Position numbers and translations under genes: made by a program. The notes below the pieces were generated by a model. It did not search any database, was not told where the DNA came from, and saw only the letters and a list, made by a program, of their open reading frames with translations. From the NCBI RefSeq assembly GCF_900188275.1, contig NZ_FZNY01000005.1, positions 62,001-126,000 on the forward strand: 64,000 bases of DNA, given 5' to 3'. Positions 1-8,974 of the stretch are shown one piece after another (position 1 is the stretch's first letter; every line of letters starts with the position of its first letter). The stretch comes from Dokdonia pacifica (lineage in GTDB: Bacteria > Bacteroidota > Bacteroidia > Flavobacteriales > Flavobacteriaceae).

Positions 1-720
1 TTGGGTCTCTGTATTATTTACAAAACCATTAGAGAATATTTTTAATGGCTGTGATTTGCCATTATGAGTAGTCACTAAGTGAACACCTATCTCATGATTT
101 GCCAGCACTTCAATTTGATTTTTACAGAAAGAATGATTCTTCTTTAACAGCATGGTATCTGAAGCATTCAAGACCATAGCCGCTGCAGAGATATGATTAC
201 TTTGTTTGATATTGAAATCAAAATCATATCGTTTTCCAAACTCTTCAAAATAAGCTTGTGCTTCTTTTACATTGTATTTTGGAATCATTGCTTCTCCCTC
301 ATTTTCATCTGCAAAATGAAGAATAAAACGTGCATTTTCTACATCGCGTTCTTTAGGAGTTCCAAATACTTTCAGATTGTTATAATAGAATTTTTTTCCT
401 TTTCCTATCGTTTCTATACACGCAATAAGTCCCGAATACTCATAGATAATATCGCGGTATAAACGTCTGATATCATCATCTTCTATACGTTCTAGGCGTT
501 GATTAAAAAACAAACGCTGCAACTTAAAAGGACTGAATTTTATTTTGCGATACTTAAACTGAGGTTCTACGGTATATTTACTCGCAAAAAAACGCTTCTT
601 CTCTACCTCTATATTCAAAGGATTGAGATAGTTCAGTAATTCAATATTATGAACTAATCGATCAAGGTTTTGATCAATTTCAAAAATAGCGGCATTAGTG
701 TCAACAGCTTGAAAGTGCAT
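1..720 (-). CDS. DUF1704 / QEGLA-family metallopeptidase-like protein (MATCAP-related), 3' end cut by window edge
   Basis: The minus-strand reading frame is open from ATG at 720 to the left edge (240 codons); the C-terminus lies outside the window. The start reads MHFQAVDTNAAIFEIDQNL. Near residues 206-219 it carries NHEIGVH followed by LVTTHNG, an HExxxH zinc-binding pattern (H209, E210, H214). This pattern and the surrounding sequence fit DUF1704, annotated in bacteria as flavohemoglobin expression-modulating QEGLA motif protein; the eukaryotic relatives (MATCAP/TMCP) are carboxypeptidases that trim tubulin tails. The bacterial substrate is unknown. The gene lies downstream of, and on the same strand as, an N-formylglutamate amidohydrolase-family gene (45-bp gap) and an ATP-grasp ligase, a set suggesting ligation and removal of a small tag. 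Family call is confident; function is inferred. Confidence 0.82.
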   Translation of the reverse strand, partial: MHFQAVDTNAAIFEIDQNLDRLVHNIELLNYLNPLNIEVEKKRFFASKYTVEPQFKYRKIKFSPFKLQRLFFNQRLERIEDDDIRRLYRDIIYEYSGLIACIETIGKGKKFYYNNLKVFGTPKERDVENARFILHFADENEGEAMIPKYNVKEAQAYFEEFGKRYDFDFNIKQSNHISAAAMVLNASDTMLLKKNHSFCKNQIEVLANHEIGVHLVTTHNGKSQPLKIFSNGFVNNTETQ

Positions 721-765
721 AGCAATATTTAGAACGTCAAAAATATAAAATTCTTACCGACTAGA

Positions 766-1617
766 CTAGCTTGGTAGCAATCCATTTTTCAAGATAAAAT
801 CATTGTAAAAAGTAGTCGCATGATTGCGCAAGGTAAGTTTTAGTTGTTGTTCTATAGCATCTACCACTTCTGGATATAAAATATAGTCATACTCATCACA
901 ATAGATTTTTGAAAACTCTGTCGCAAGTACTAAAGTATTTTGGGTATTTTCAGTAATATATTTCAAGAAATATCCATTGCCTTGAAAGGTATCATTAATG
1001 GCAGCAGTGGTTTCTATATCATGAGGTAATGTAATATTTTTTAGTGCGTCGCACCACGCTTTCGCGAAAGCGGAAAAACGTTCATTATCAATATTCTTAG
1101 TACCTAGGTTTATAACAGGAACAGGTCTGTCCCATCGTTTCCAGTTATAGGAATGCATATCATATACAATAGCGCCTCCAAATTTTTCTTCCATTTTTGA
1201 GACCAATGCATGCACTACCTTGTAGAAAGTAGCATGTTTGGAAAGACTTTTTTGTTTTTGATCTTCTGGTAAGGGAGTTCTCCATAATTGTTTTCCCCAA
1301 GCGTCGTCATAAATGGCTGTTTCTGGCGCACGATTAAGGTCATACTCAAATCGGCTATCCATTCCTGCAATCACCATAGGGTTGGATTGAACCATTTGCT
1401 TGGTACATGGGTCTTCCTCATACCAACGATCATATTCAGAGTGCAAGCAATTGTCCCATAATTCTTTTCTAAACTGGTGTCCGTCATGTACGGCACCACA
1501 AAGAAAGTAAGTGTATTCTTCTATTTTAAGCGTAAATGAATAATCATCAGAAACGGCATGAAAAGGTTCTTCCATTTCAATTTTTGAAATCATGTCGTCA
1601 CTTGAAAGTCTAAGCAT
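766..1617 (-). CDS. N-formylglutamate amidohydrolase-family protein
   Basis: A 283-aa cytoplasmic protein of the N-formylglutamate deformylase family, zinc-dependent amidohydrolases related to carboxypeptidase folds. Family-like segments visible are GAVHDGHQF (41-49), GMDSRFEYDLNR (85-96) and VYDMHSYN (151-158), which hold the likely metal and substrate ligands. There is no signal peptide. The start overlaps the end of the ATP-grasp gene by 8 bp, so the two are probably translationally coupled. A CGCTTTCGCGAAAGCG palindrome is embedded in frame and is read as AFAKA at residues 183-187. The literal activity would be release of formate from N-formylglutamate, but no histidine-degradation genes are present, and a role with the neighbouring ATP-grasp and DUF1704 proteins is more likely (inference). 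Confidence 0.85.
   Translation of the reverse strand: MLRLSSDDMISKIEMEEPFHAVSDDYSFTLKIEEYTYFLCGAVHDGHQFRKELWDNCLHSEYDRWYEEDPCTKQMVQSNPMVIAGMDSRFEYDLNRAPETAIYDDAWGKQLWRTPLPEDQKQKSLSKHATFYKVVHALVSKMEEKFGGAIVYDMHSYNWKRWDRPVPVINLGTKNIDNERFSAFAKAWCDALKNITLPHDIETTAAINDTFQGNGYFLKYITENTQNTLVLATEFSKIYCDEYDYILYPEVVDAIEQQLKLTLRNHATTFYNDFILKNGLLPS
1057..1072. repeat. CGCTTTCGCGAAAGCG palindrome in the amidohydrolase-family gene
   Basis: Perfect 16-bp palindrome inside the CDS, read in frame as AFAKA. Confidence 0.9.
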
Positions 1618-2641
1618 CTGCTACCGTTTTTCTGAGTTTAGCTCTTCGTTCTATACGACTTACGCGTTCTAATACTTTATCTTCTACAAAATTGATCACC
1701 TTTTCTTGAAGCTTTGTTTTATAGACTTTATTGATATAGGTAATGCCCCCTGGGCTCATCACATTTACTTCTACAAGCATTCCATTAATCACATCAATAC
1801 CTACAAAATAGAGTCCGTCTTTTACGAGTTTAGGACCGATGCGACGACATAATTCTTTTTCTTGCTTAGTAAGCGAATGCTTCTGTACACTTCCACCTGC
1901 CGATACATTAGATCTATGATCATCATTACCAGGAACACGCTTCATTGCGCCTATAGGTTTTCCATTTAATATTAAGATTCGAACATCCCCTTGGTCGGCA
2001 CCAGGTATATAATCTTGAAGTATCACATAATTGGTCGTTCCATCTTTATTATCTATATAAAAATCTAATAAGGAACGGATACTTGACATGGCACGTTTTT
2101 CTATAAGAATAACACCCGAACCTCCAAAACCATTAAGTGGTTTTAAGATCATTTTATCTTCTTCAGACTCTTTAATCATTTTGATCAGATAGTCTTTATT
2201 TTTAGTCACATGCGTACGCGGAATAAAATCACGGGTATTATCTTCAAAGGCTGCTGTATATAATTTATTATTTGCACGTCGTATTCCATCTACATCGTTC
2301 ATAATAAACACATCATCTTTTACAGAGTCTAAGAAGTTGAGCATGATCATATCCAACGGTGGGTTGCTACGTAGTATAATGACATCAAAACCTGCTAAGG
2401 GAAGCATCTCTTCTCGTAAAGTCGCTTTTTTATGAAAGGATTTTAAGTTGCTAGGGACTTTTTCCATTTTGTTGATAGCCCTACAAAACACAAAAGTTTC
2501 ACTATCTCTAATGGTCAAATTTGCGGGTGTTGTAATCGCAACACCGTGATTACGCTTTACACACTCATGAATTAAAGAAAGGGTTGTATCATTATCTGGG
2601 TCCATTTCCTCCCATGGATACATTATGTAGCATACATTCAT
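1610..2641 (-). CDS. GshB-like ATP-grasp ligase
   Basis: A 343-aa protein with the layout of prokaryotic glutathione synthetase-type ATP-grasp enzymes: an N-terminal pre-ATP-grasp fold (1-110), NDVDGIRRANNKLY (115-128), the nucleotide-gripping segment MILKPLNGFGGSGV (164-177), DQGDVRIL with the following nNGKP loop, then a D.R.N...GG segment and FVGIDVINGMLVEVNVMSPGG, which supplies the magnesium ligands. Family members join a carboxylate to an amine through an acyl-phosphate. No gshA is adjacent, so authentic glutathione synthesis is not indicated. The gene is first in a probable operon with the amidohydrolase-family and DUF1704 genes. It may ligate an amino acid to a peptide or protein; that part is inference. 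Confidence 0.85.
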   Translation of the reverse strand: MNVCYIMYPWEEMDPDNDTTLSLIHECVKRNHGVAITTPANLTIRDSETFVFCRAINKMEKVPSNLKSFHKKATLREEMLPLAGFDVIILRSNPPLDMIMLNFLDSVKDDVFIMNDVDGIRRANNKLYTAAFEDNTRDFIPRTHVTKNKDYLIKMIKESEEDKMILKPLNGFGGSGVILIEKRAMSSIRSLLDFYIDNKDGTTNYVILQDYIPGADQGDVRILILNGKPIGAMKRVPGNDDHRSNVSAGGSVQKHSLTKQEKELCRRIGPKLVKDGLYFVGIDVINGMLVEVNVMSPGGITYINKVYKTKLQEKVINFVEDKVLERVSRIERRAKLRKTVADA

Positions 2642-2739
2642 AAAGTCAAATTTTAGTGTACCTAAAATACTAAAATTGATGAAACAATAAATAAGTTTCC
2701 AAATTTTTATATTAAAAATAAATGCTATCCGTTCAAAAT

Positions 2740-3537
2740 TTATTCAAATACACGAAAATTATCAAAACCCGCTTTATCTTCATTTCCATTTTGATTAACG
2801 ATAATAGTTATACGAACATTAGTAACTGTTATAGGTATATTAATTGTTTCTGTTCCGCTTAAAGAGGCGTCTGCATTTCCTTCAAGAATCGTATATATGC
2901 CTTGACTTACATCATCATAAAATAATTGATAGGAAACACTATCTCCAGTATCAAATTCAAAAATGTCATAATCAAAACTTAGTTTAGGTGCTGTAGCAGA
3001 TGAAATATCTACATTATCAAATACAATCATATGATCTACATTCATTCCTGCGATAGGGTTATCTAAATCACTACACCCTAGAAAATTGCCTGTAAAATCA
3101 GTAATATTATCTAATGATCCCACTACCGCCCATATATCTTCTAAAGCAGGAATAGTGTAGCTTGTTGGAGTTAGTGTGAAATTCCAAGAAGTAGTTGCAT
3201 CAAAATCTTGCGCTGCAAATACAGTAAATCCCGGAAAAAAAGGATCATCTGTACACACCCATGTAGTTCCCGTAAAAAACTGTAAACACTGCACGCCTTC
3301 TACCGAATCATTAATAAAAACAAGTAATCCTACATCTGTAGTCGCTGTATTGATTAAGTTTCTTTGTGCTATGGTCATGACGGGAGGCATCAAGCCTCTA
3401 TACGTAGCTCCTCCATCAGATGTTGAACTTACTTCTAACATAGAAGCTGCCGAAGGGGTTGTGGTTCCTATCCCCACTTGGGCATAAGAAATAGAAATAA
3501 AAAATAAGAAGATAAGGTGTGCTATATTTTTTTGCAT
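2740..3537 (-). CDS. Secreted surface protein with VGIGTTTP N-terminus
   Basis: A 265-aa protein with a clear signal peptide (MQKNIAHLIFLFFISISYAQ) followed by VGIGTTTPSAASMLEV, the typical start of a large class of exported Bacteroidota proteins. Next comes a GLMPPVMTIAQRNLI...GLLVFIND....CLQFFTGTTWVC segment found in the same class. Residues about 105-265 are beta-rich and resemble a choice-of-anchor or adhesin-like domain ending in FDNFRVFE. No type IX sorting tail is seen. No enzymatic motif is visible, so the function is unknown; surface or extracellular matrix association is likely. It is a single-gene unit between the ATP-grasp gene and the symporter. Confidence 0.7.
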   Translation of the reverse strand: MQKNIAHLIFLFFISISYAQVGIGTTTPSAASMLEVSSTSDGGATYRGLMPPVMTIAQRNLINTATTDVGLLVFINDSVEGVQCLQFFTGTTWVCTDDPFFPGFTVFAAQDFDATTSWNFTLTPTSYTIPALEDIWAVVGSLDNITDFTGNFLGCSDLDNPIAGMNVDHMIVFDNVDISSATAPKLSFDYDIFEFDTGDSVSYQLFYDDVSQGIYTILEGNADASLSGTETINIPITVTNVRITIIVNQNGNEDKAGFDNFRVFE

Positions 3538-3653
3538 GGCTATATACGATTAAGTAACGTCCACGCATATAGACATCTACATTTTAATTATTACAATTAT
3601 ACAACTATTTTTAAATCTCGCTTATTCTTTTAAAGTTTTTTTCTAGAAAGAGA

Positions 3654-5099
3654 TTATTTCTCAGGATCAAAAGCGTCATCTGGATCTTTATTTGGATCAT
3701 AGTTCATCATGCCTTCCCCTTTAGCAATGATAGAAGATACGGTAGCATCTCCTGTTACATTCACAACCGTACGACACATATCTAAAATACGATCTACAGG
3801 GAAGATAATAGCGATCCATGCTGGATTGAGTCCTACAGAACCTAAAACGACAATTAACATCACTAATCCTGCACTAGGCACTGCAGCAGAGCCTATAGAG
3901 GCTAGAGTTGCCGTAAGAACAATCGTAAGTTGTTGTCCTAAGGTCAAATCTATCATATGAAATTGTGCTAAAAACACCACTACAATTGCTTGGTACAATA
4001 CTGTACCATCCATGTTTACGGTAGCACCAATAGGTAATACAAAGCTCGTTATCTTTTTATCTACACCAAGATTGTCTTCTACACATTCCATAGTAACAGG
4101 AAGTGTTGCAGCACTACTAGATGTAGAAAAAGCAGTAGTTTGCGCTAGTCCCATCGCCTTAAAGAATCCACCATAAGGCACCACACGAACAATTAATTTC
4201 ATAATAAGCGGGTATACAATAAAGACCATTAATGCTAATCCTAACACAACCGTAAACGAATACCACGATAAACCTTTAAAGATTTCAATTACTTTTCCTA
4301 CATCATTTCCGGCCATTTTACTAATGACACCTGCTAATAAGGCAAACACAAAAAACGGTGCTGCTTGCATTACAAAATCAATCATCTTTAAGAAAGCTTC
4401 CATCATTCCATCTACAAGCTTAATAACAGGTGCAGCTTTCTCTTTAGGAATAAATAATAAACTGATCCCAAAGAAAAGTGCAAAAAAGATCACTTGTAGC
4501 ATCAAGCCATTATCTGTTAATGACTTAAAAATATTCTGAGGTACTAAATCAACTAAGGGTTTTAAAGGTCCATCCTTCTTATTTTTTTCTACAGTTTCAA
4601 GGCGTGAAGCAACGGCTTCGTCTATGGTTTTATTTTTTTCTACTTCAGTCACCGCAGCAACACGATCTTTATATTGCGGGTCTTGTAAAAAATTCAATCC
4701 ATCTTTCACCTCAACGCCTGCATCTTGCGCCCATAATTCATAACTAATTCGGTTATCAATACGGCTCGATTCATCTACCATTTTACCAGGCATCATGACA
4801 TTTACCAGTACTAGCCCTAAAGCAACTGCTAGTAGCGTAGTCGCTAAATAAGCAATAAGGGTCTTCCCTCCCATTCTTCCTAAACTAGAAGGGTCACCTA
4901 TTCCAGTCACTCCATTGATAATAGAAAATAATACAAGTGGTACAGCAATCAATTTCAGAAGATTGATAAATATGGTTCCAAAAGGAGCAATCCAATTGTC
5001 TGTAAACGTGCTCCATCCTAGCGAACTAGAGACTAATGCCCATATAATTCCTAGTACTAAACCAATAATAATCTTCCAATGTAATGCTAGTTTTTTCAT
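3654..5099 (-). CDS. Dicarboxylate/amino acid:cation symporter (DAACS family)
   Basis: A 481-aa inner-membrane secondary transporter of the sodium- or proton-coupled glutamate/aspartate/C4-dicarboxylate family. Diagnostic motifs are the serine-rich re-entrant loop FSTSSSAATLPVT (324-336) and NMDGT (362-366), which lines the substrate and sodium sites. About eight hydrophobic segments are visible. Residues about 107-185 form a long hydrophilic, lysine-rich insertion between membrane segments 3 and 4, a variant common in Bacteroidota. The C-terminal tail is acidic. A degenerate copy of the CGCTTTCGCGAAAGCG element lies about 10 bp upstream of the start codon. The exact substrate (glutamate, aspartate or dicarboxylate) cannot be fixed from sequence. 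Confidence 0.93.
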   Translation of the reverse strand: MKKLALHWKIIIGLVLGIIWALVSSSLGWSTFTDNWIAPFGTIFINLLKLIAVPLVLFSIINGVTGIGDPSSLGRMGGKTLIAYLATTLLAVALGLVLVNVMMPGKMVDESSRIDNRISYELWAQDAGVEVKDGLNFLQDPQYKDRVAAVTEVEKNKTIDEAVASRLETVEKNKKDGPLKPLVDLVPQNIFKSLTDNGLMLQVIFFALFFGISLLFIPKEKAAPVIKLVDGMMEAFLKMIDFVMQAAPFFVFALLAGVISKMAGNDVGKVIEIFKGLSWYSFTVVLGLALMVFIVYPLIMKLIVRVVPYGGFFKAMGLAQTTAFSTSSSAATLPVTMECVEDNLGVDKKITSFVLPIGATVNMDGTVLYQAIVVVFLAQFHMIDLTLGQQLTIVLTATLASIGSAAVPSAGLVMLIVVLGSVGLNPAWIAIIFPVDRILDMCRTVVNVTGDATVSSIIAKGEGMMNYDPNKDPDDAFDPEK

Positions 5100-5108
5100 C
5101 TATGTATT

Positions 5109-5124
5109 TGTTTTCGCGAAAGCG
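5109..5124. repeat. Degenerate copy of the TTTCGCGAAA palindrome, 5' leader of the symporter gene
   Basis: The core TTTCGCGAAA with an intact right arm (GCG) but an altered left arm. It lies between the symporter start and the chorismate synthase gene, inside the probable 5' leader of the symporter. Confidence 0.7.
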
Positions 5125-5195
5125 GACAAAAAACCCACTTTGCTTTTAAATTTATGATATTTTCCCAACGTATTTTAGAGTCTTCTAAAGATACA

Positions 5196-6260
5196 TTATA
5201 ACTTGATTGATTTATCTCTCAACATAAAATCGGCAATGACCAATGCTGCCATGGCATCTACAATAGGCACAGCTCTAGGCACCACACAAGGATCATGTCT
5301 TCCTTTTCCTTGCATCTCGACCACATTCCCATTGGCATCTATGGTTTCTTGCTTTTGCATGATCGTAGCCACAGGTTTAAAGGCAACTTTAAAATAGATA
5401 TCCATCCCATTACTGATCCCGCCTTGCACACCACCACTTAGATTGGTTTTTGTACTGCCATCTGCATTAAAGATATCATTATGATCGCTTCCTTTCATTT
5501 TTGCCCCTTCAAAACCACTTCCGTACTCAAATCCTTTGACGGCATTGATGGAAAGCATGGCTTTTCCGAGTTCGGCATGGAGTTTATCAAATACAGGTTC
5601 GCCCAATCCTACAGGTACGTTTTGGATCACACAGGTAATCACGCCTCCTATGGTATCACCTTCTTTTCTAATCTCTTTGATTCTGTCTATAAACGCTTTC
5701 GCGAAAGCGTCATCAGGACATCTCACATCATTACTATCAATCTTACTAAAGTCGAGGTCTTTGTAGGGAATATCCATTTCCAATTCCCCCACCGAAGAGG
5801 TATAGGAATGAATTTTAATATCTTTTAAAAACTGTTTTGCAATCGCACCTGCTACCACTCTACTGGCTGTCTCACGTGCCGAAGAACGTCCACCACCGCG
5901 ATAATCACGCGTACCATACTTTTGATCATAGGTATAATCGGCATGGCTAGGGCGATAGGTGTCTTTGATATGTGAATAGTCTTTGGACTTCTGATTGGTA
6001 TTTACAATTTCAAAACCAATAGGTGTTCCCGTGGTAGTCCCTTCAAAGATTCCTGAAAGGAAATCTACAGTATCGGGTTCTTTACGTTGGGTTACAATTT
6101 TGGATTGTCCAGGCTTGCGACGCTCTAATTCTTTTTGAATCGCTTCAAAATCAAGTTCTAGTCCCGCTGGGCATCCATCTATAATGCCTCCAATAGCTTT
6201 TCCGTGTGATTCTCCAAAAGTTGTGAGTTTAAAAAGGGTTCCGTAGGTATTTCCAGCCAT
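5196..6260 (-). CDS. aroC: Chorismate synthase
   Basis: A 354-aa enzyme that converts 5-enolpyruvylshikimate-3-phosphate to chorismate using reduced FMN, the last common step of aromatic biosynthesis. The family signature [18 protein letters not shown] is at residues 16-33, [15 protein letters not shown] at about 120-134, and a C-terminal [15 protein letters not shown] segment binds substrate. Length is normal. An 18-bp palindrome (5693-5710) is read in frame as AFAKA at residues 185-189, in a surface helix just after RCPDD. The gene is separated from the eCIS locus by 100 bp and is not part of it. Confidence 0.97.
   Translation of the reverse strand: MAGNTYGTLFKLTTFGESHGKAIGGIIDGCPAGLELDFEAIQKELERRKPGQSKIVTQRKEPDTVDFLSGIFEGTTTGTPIGFEIVNTNQKSKDYSHIKDTYRPSHADYTYDQKYGTRDYRGGGRSSARETASRVVAGAIAKQFLKDIKIHSYTSSVGELEMDIPYKDLDFSKIDSNDVRCPDDAFAKAFIDRIKEIRKEGDTIGGVITCVIQNVPVGLGEPVFDKLHAELGKAMLSINAVKGFEYGSGFEGAKMKGSDHNDIFNADGSTKTNLSGGVQGGISNGMDIYFKVAFKPVATIMQKQETIDANGNVVEMQGKGRHDPCVVPRAVPIVDAMAALVIADFMLRDKSIKL
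5693..5710. repeat. 18-bp palindrome inside aroC
   Basis: CGCTTTCGCGAAAGCG extended by one base pair on each side (A/T); read as AFAKA in chorismate synthase. Confidence 0.9.
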
Positions 6261-6360
6261 AAAGTAAGAATCGTGCGTTTATTCTAGGTTTAAAAACAAA
6301 TGTAATTTTAATATACGACACTTGAAAATGGATTTAGAGAGAAAATGAGTATTAAAGTTA

Positions 6361-8973
6361 TTATATCTCCTCGTCTTCTTTTTTCTTTATTTCCCATAAT
6401 GCGGTGATACTGTCTGCATCTCCCTTTTCTTTTAATTTCTTGTCTTCCACGAGTTTTTGATATCTTAGTTCTAACTCTTTCTGTACTGCATCTACAAATT
6501 CTTGATCATCAGGCTCCCATTCCCATTTTATTTCTACATTTTTAAGTTTGCTACTTGCTTCTTTTTCAGATTCAAATATTTGAACATGTCCATCTTCTGG
6601 AAACCAAGGATCTATTTCCTTTAAAATAGGTTTTTTATCTTCAGTCATATCTTTAACTAATACAGAACGATGTTTATTAAATTCTTCTGAAGGTGGTGTT
6701 ATCTCATAATCTTTATCAGACTTTGGTTCATAACTAATCAATACTGGACTTTTCCCTTTATCTACAAGGTTTAAAAATGTAGCAGCCGAGATATGATCAC
6801 AGGAACCACCTCCAGTTTTCCTTAATACAAAGTCTTTCCATACAATCTCTATGAGATTAGAAAAATCAAAATCAGTATACCTAATCTTTTTTAATTGATC
6901 TGCCCTATTTTTTCCTCCTGTATTTTCAGCAACATGTGCTGATACCATCTTTTCATCATCACCTTCCTCTGTCATAAAGTTCTTTCTATACAATGCATCC
7001 CTGCCTAGATAAGCCATACTCTGAACATCAATAGTAGAAGAATCCATTGAATTTTTTTGTTCTAATAGTAAACTTTCTAATTGTGACGCTTTAGCAAAAC
7101 TTTCTTTTGCTTTTTTGGAACTTGTTGTTTGATTTCCTGGACCATCGGACATTTTTCCCCTCACTTCTTTAACAGTATCTTCTTCATCACTAAATTGTAT
7201 TGGAGCATCACTTTGCAGTTGTGCGACTTGTTGTACTGGTTTACTTAATGCAAGAGTCATAGCATTAGGATATCGATCTACATTCTCACTATGAAAAGAT
7301 TGTGCTTCTGGACCATACATTCTAAAGAAATAACGAGGATCCGAATCGGCAGGCTCATCAGTACTTGCTTCTTCTTTTTGCCTTACATAATTTTCCATAG
7401 TAATATAATCTGCGCCACTCCTAGCAATCACTGTCGCAAAATGATACGGTGCAGGATTATCAATATAATTTCCTGTACGATAATCCATCACACTTATTCC
7501 ATCTCCTTCTTCATTTTTTATTGAATTTCCTGTTGAAAAAATAGCCATAGCATCTCCTGCATCTGGTGCAGCACTTTCATTAATTCCTAATTGGTCTATG
7601 ATTGCATTGGCTCCAGGTTGATTTAAAAATTCCTCAGAATACTCCTGTCCAATTATATCTGGCATGTTAGGATCTGTAGATTTTGTTTTATTATCGTAAC
7701 CAATAATTTTATATATAGATTCATTGGACGAATCTCTTGCCGTATTCATAAGCTGTTCTTCATCACTAGGATCAGTTGTACTAAATATACTAGACATCTT
7801 ATTGTATGCTCTACTCATATATGAAGAAGCATCGTAATCATTTTTATCTTTAAGATATGCTGGTAGAAATCTCATAAGCCTGGGAACCAAATCTCGCCCT
7901 AGTACTCCAGAAGGGGCATTAATATCATTTGTATTATCATTATATTTTACATGGAACCCACCTTGATCACCATTCAATTTTGTAATTGAACAAGCAGCTT
8001 CATTACAATTTTCTGGAATTCTAATATTGGTTCCTGTAGCCTGATCTTCAGCGCCTTTATTTTTAATAGGAACAATAAGGTCTAACACATGTGCCAACCC
8101 ATTTTCATCGTGTACTGTAATCGTAGCAGATCCCATATCAAACGATATAGGAGAGTTAATAGCTTCCATAGCATTATTAGCTTGTTGTAGAATATCTCCA
8201 TCTGCATAGAAAAATTTTGCTTGCCGAGCTCCTAACTCAGAGTCTTCTATCGCCATCTTTCCAGTAACAGCTACACGTACTTTACTTGTCTCTTTTGTTT
8301 CAAGTTGAGCTCCATTTCCTGTATCATCTAAAAATGTTTTCCCTCCTCCTTCTTTATTTCTAGAGACCTGCGATGTAAAACTTCCATCGACCTCAGCATC
8401 TGGTACAATATATCGTTGGGTTGTGTTTTTTGAAATAGTAACAGTTTGTAGATTAGGTATTCTATCTATTGACTGTAATTGCAACGCCTTCTCCCCCATC
8501 TCATCGGCCTCTTTTTCTAGCCCTTCATCATCATTAATATTCACTTTACTTTTTAGTTGCTTAGTGGGTTGTACGCGTCCTTGCTTTTGTTGTACTACAT
8601 GCCAAGCCTCATGAGGTAAGTGTTTTTCTTGTCCCGAAGCGAGATGGATATCGGTTCCTTGTGCATAGGCATGGGCATTGAGTTGTGTGGGTTTGTCTGA
8701 ATTGTAATGCACTTTCACGTCGTCCATAGCATATCCAGAAAGGTTTTCAATACCCGATTTTAAATCATCAGGAAGTCCTGTATTGTTTTCCTTTTTTTGA
8801 ATAGGAAGCGTACTTGTGCTATTTTCTACTGCACTTAAAGTTTTTTGCTGTATGGTAGTTGAAGGTCTATTATCTTCTAGAAACATGCCGTTTTCTCCAG
8901 CATCTCTGATAGTGGTTTCTTGAGAAGAATTTGCTTCTTTATCTTTACCTTGTATGTGATTGTGAAAACTCAT
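6361..8973 (-). CDS. eCIS DUF4157 protein with two candidate cysteine-peptidase modules; putative effector
   Basis: An 870-aa protein, last gene of the eCIS locus. Residues 30-62 hold the leader GMFLEDNR...IQQK...PIQKK. Residues 66-135 are a DUF4157 (eCIS core) domain with LPDDLKSGIENLSGYAMDDV and the HEAWHVVQQ zinc motif (H121, E122, H125). Residues about 230-580 form a second region with NCNEAACSI (C323, C328) and, much later, HFATVIARSGADYITMENY (H511, N528), arranged like a papain-type Cys-His-Asn set. After a linker containing PIQF (591-594) and a helical stretch (615-660), residues 680-800 show GGGSCDHISAATFL (C725), KHRSVLV (H768) and EIDPW (D788), again a Cys-His-Asp order. The C-terminus is charged and helical. 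DUF4157 proteins are characteristic eCIS-associated toxins or processing factors. The peptidase assignments are inference from motif order; family membership is secure. Confidence 0.8.
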   Translation of the reverse strand: MSFHNHIQGKDKEANSSQETTIRDAGENGMFLEDNRPSTTIQQKTLSAVENSTSTLPIQKKENNTGLPDDLKSGIENLSGYAMDDVKVHYNSDKPTQLNAHAYAQGTDIHLASGQEKHLPHEAWHVVQQKQGRVQPTKQLKSKVNINDDEGLEKEADEMGEKALQLQSIDRIPNLQTVTISKNTTQRYIVPDAEVDGSFTSQVSRNKEGGGKTFLDDTGNGAQLETKETSKVRVAVTGKMAIEDSELGARQAKFFYADGDILQQANNAMEAINSPISFDMGSATITVHDENGLAHVLDLIVPIKNKGAEDQATGTNIRIPENCNEAACSITKLNGDQGGFHVKYNDNTNDINAPSGVLGRDLVPRLMRFLPAYLKDKNDYDASSYMSRAYNKMSSIFSTTDPSDEEQLMNTARDSSNESIYKIIGYDNKTKSTDPNMPDIIGQEYSEEFLNQPGANAIIDQLGINESAAPDAGDAMAIFSTGNSIKNEEGDGISVMDYRTGNYIDNPAPYHFATVIARSGADYITMENYVRQKEEASTDEPADSDPRYFFRMYGPEAQSFHSENVDRYPNAMTLALSKPVQQVAQLQSDAPIQFSDEEDTVKEVRGKMSDGPGNQTTSSKKAKESFAKASQLESLLLEQKNSMDSSTIDVQSMAYLGRDALYRKNFMTEEGDDEKMVSAHVAENTGGKNRADQLKKIRYTDFDFSNLIEIVWKDFVLRKTGGGSCDHISAATFLNLVDKGKSPVLISYEPKSDKDYEITPPSEEFNKHRSVLVKDMTEDKKPILKEIDPWFPEDGHVQIFESEKEASSKLKNVEIKWEWEPDDQEFVDAVQKELELRYQKLVEDKKLKEKGDADSITALWEIKKKEDEEI

Positions 8974-8974
8974 C

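Noticed and set aside
193-462. 89-codon plus-strand frame at the left end
   Set aside because: Antisense shadow of the DUF1704 gene, which has clear family motifs on the minus strand.
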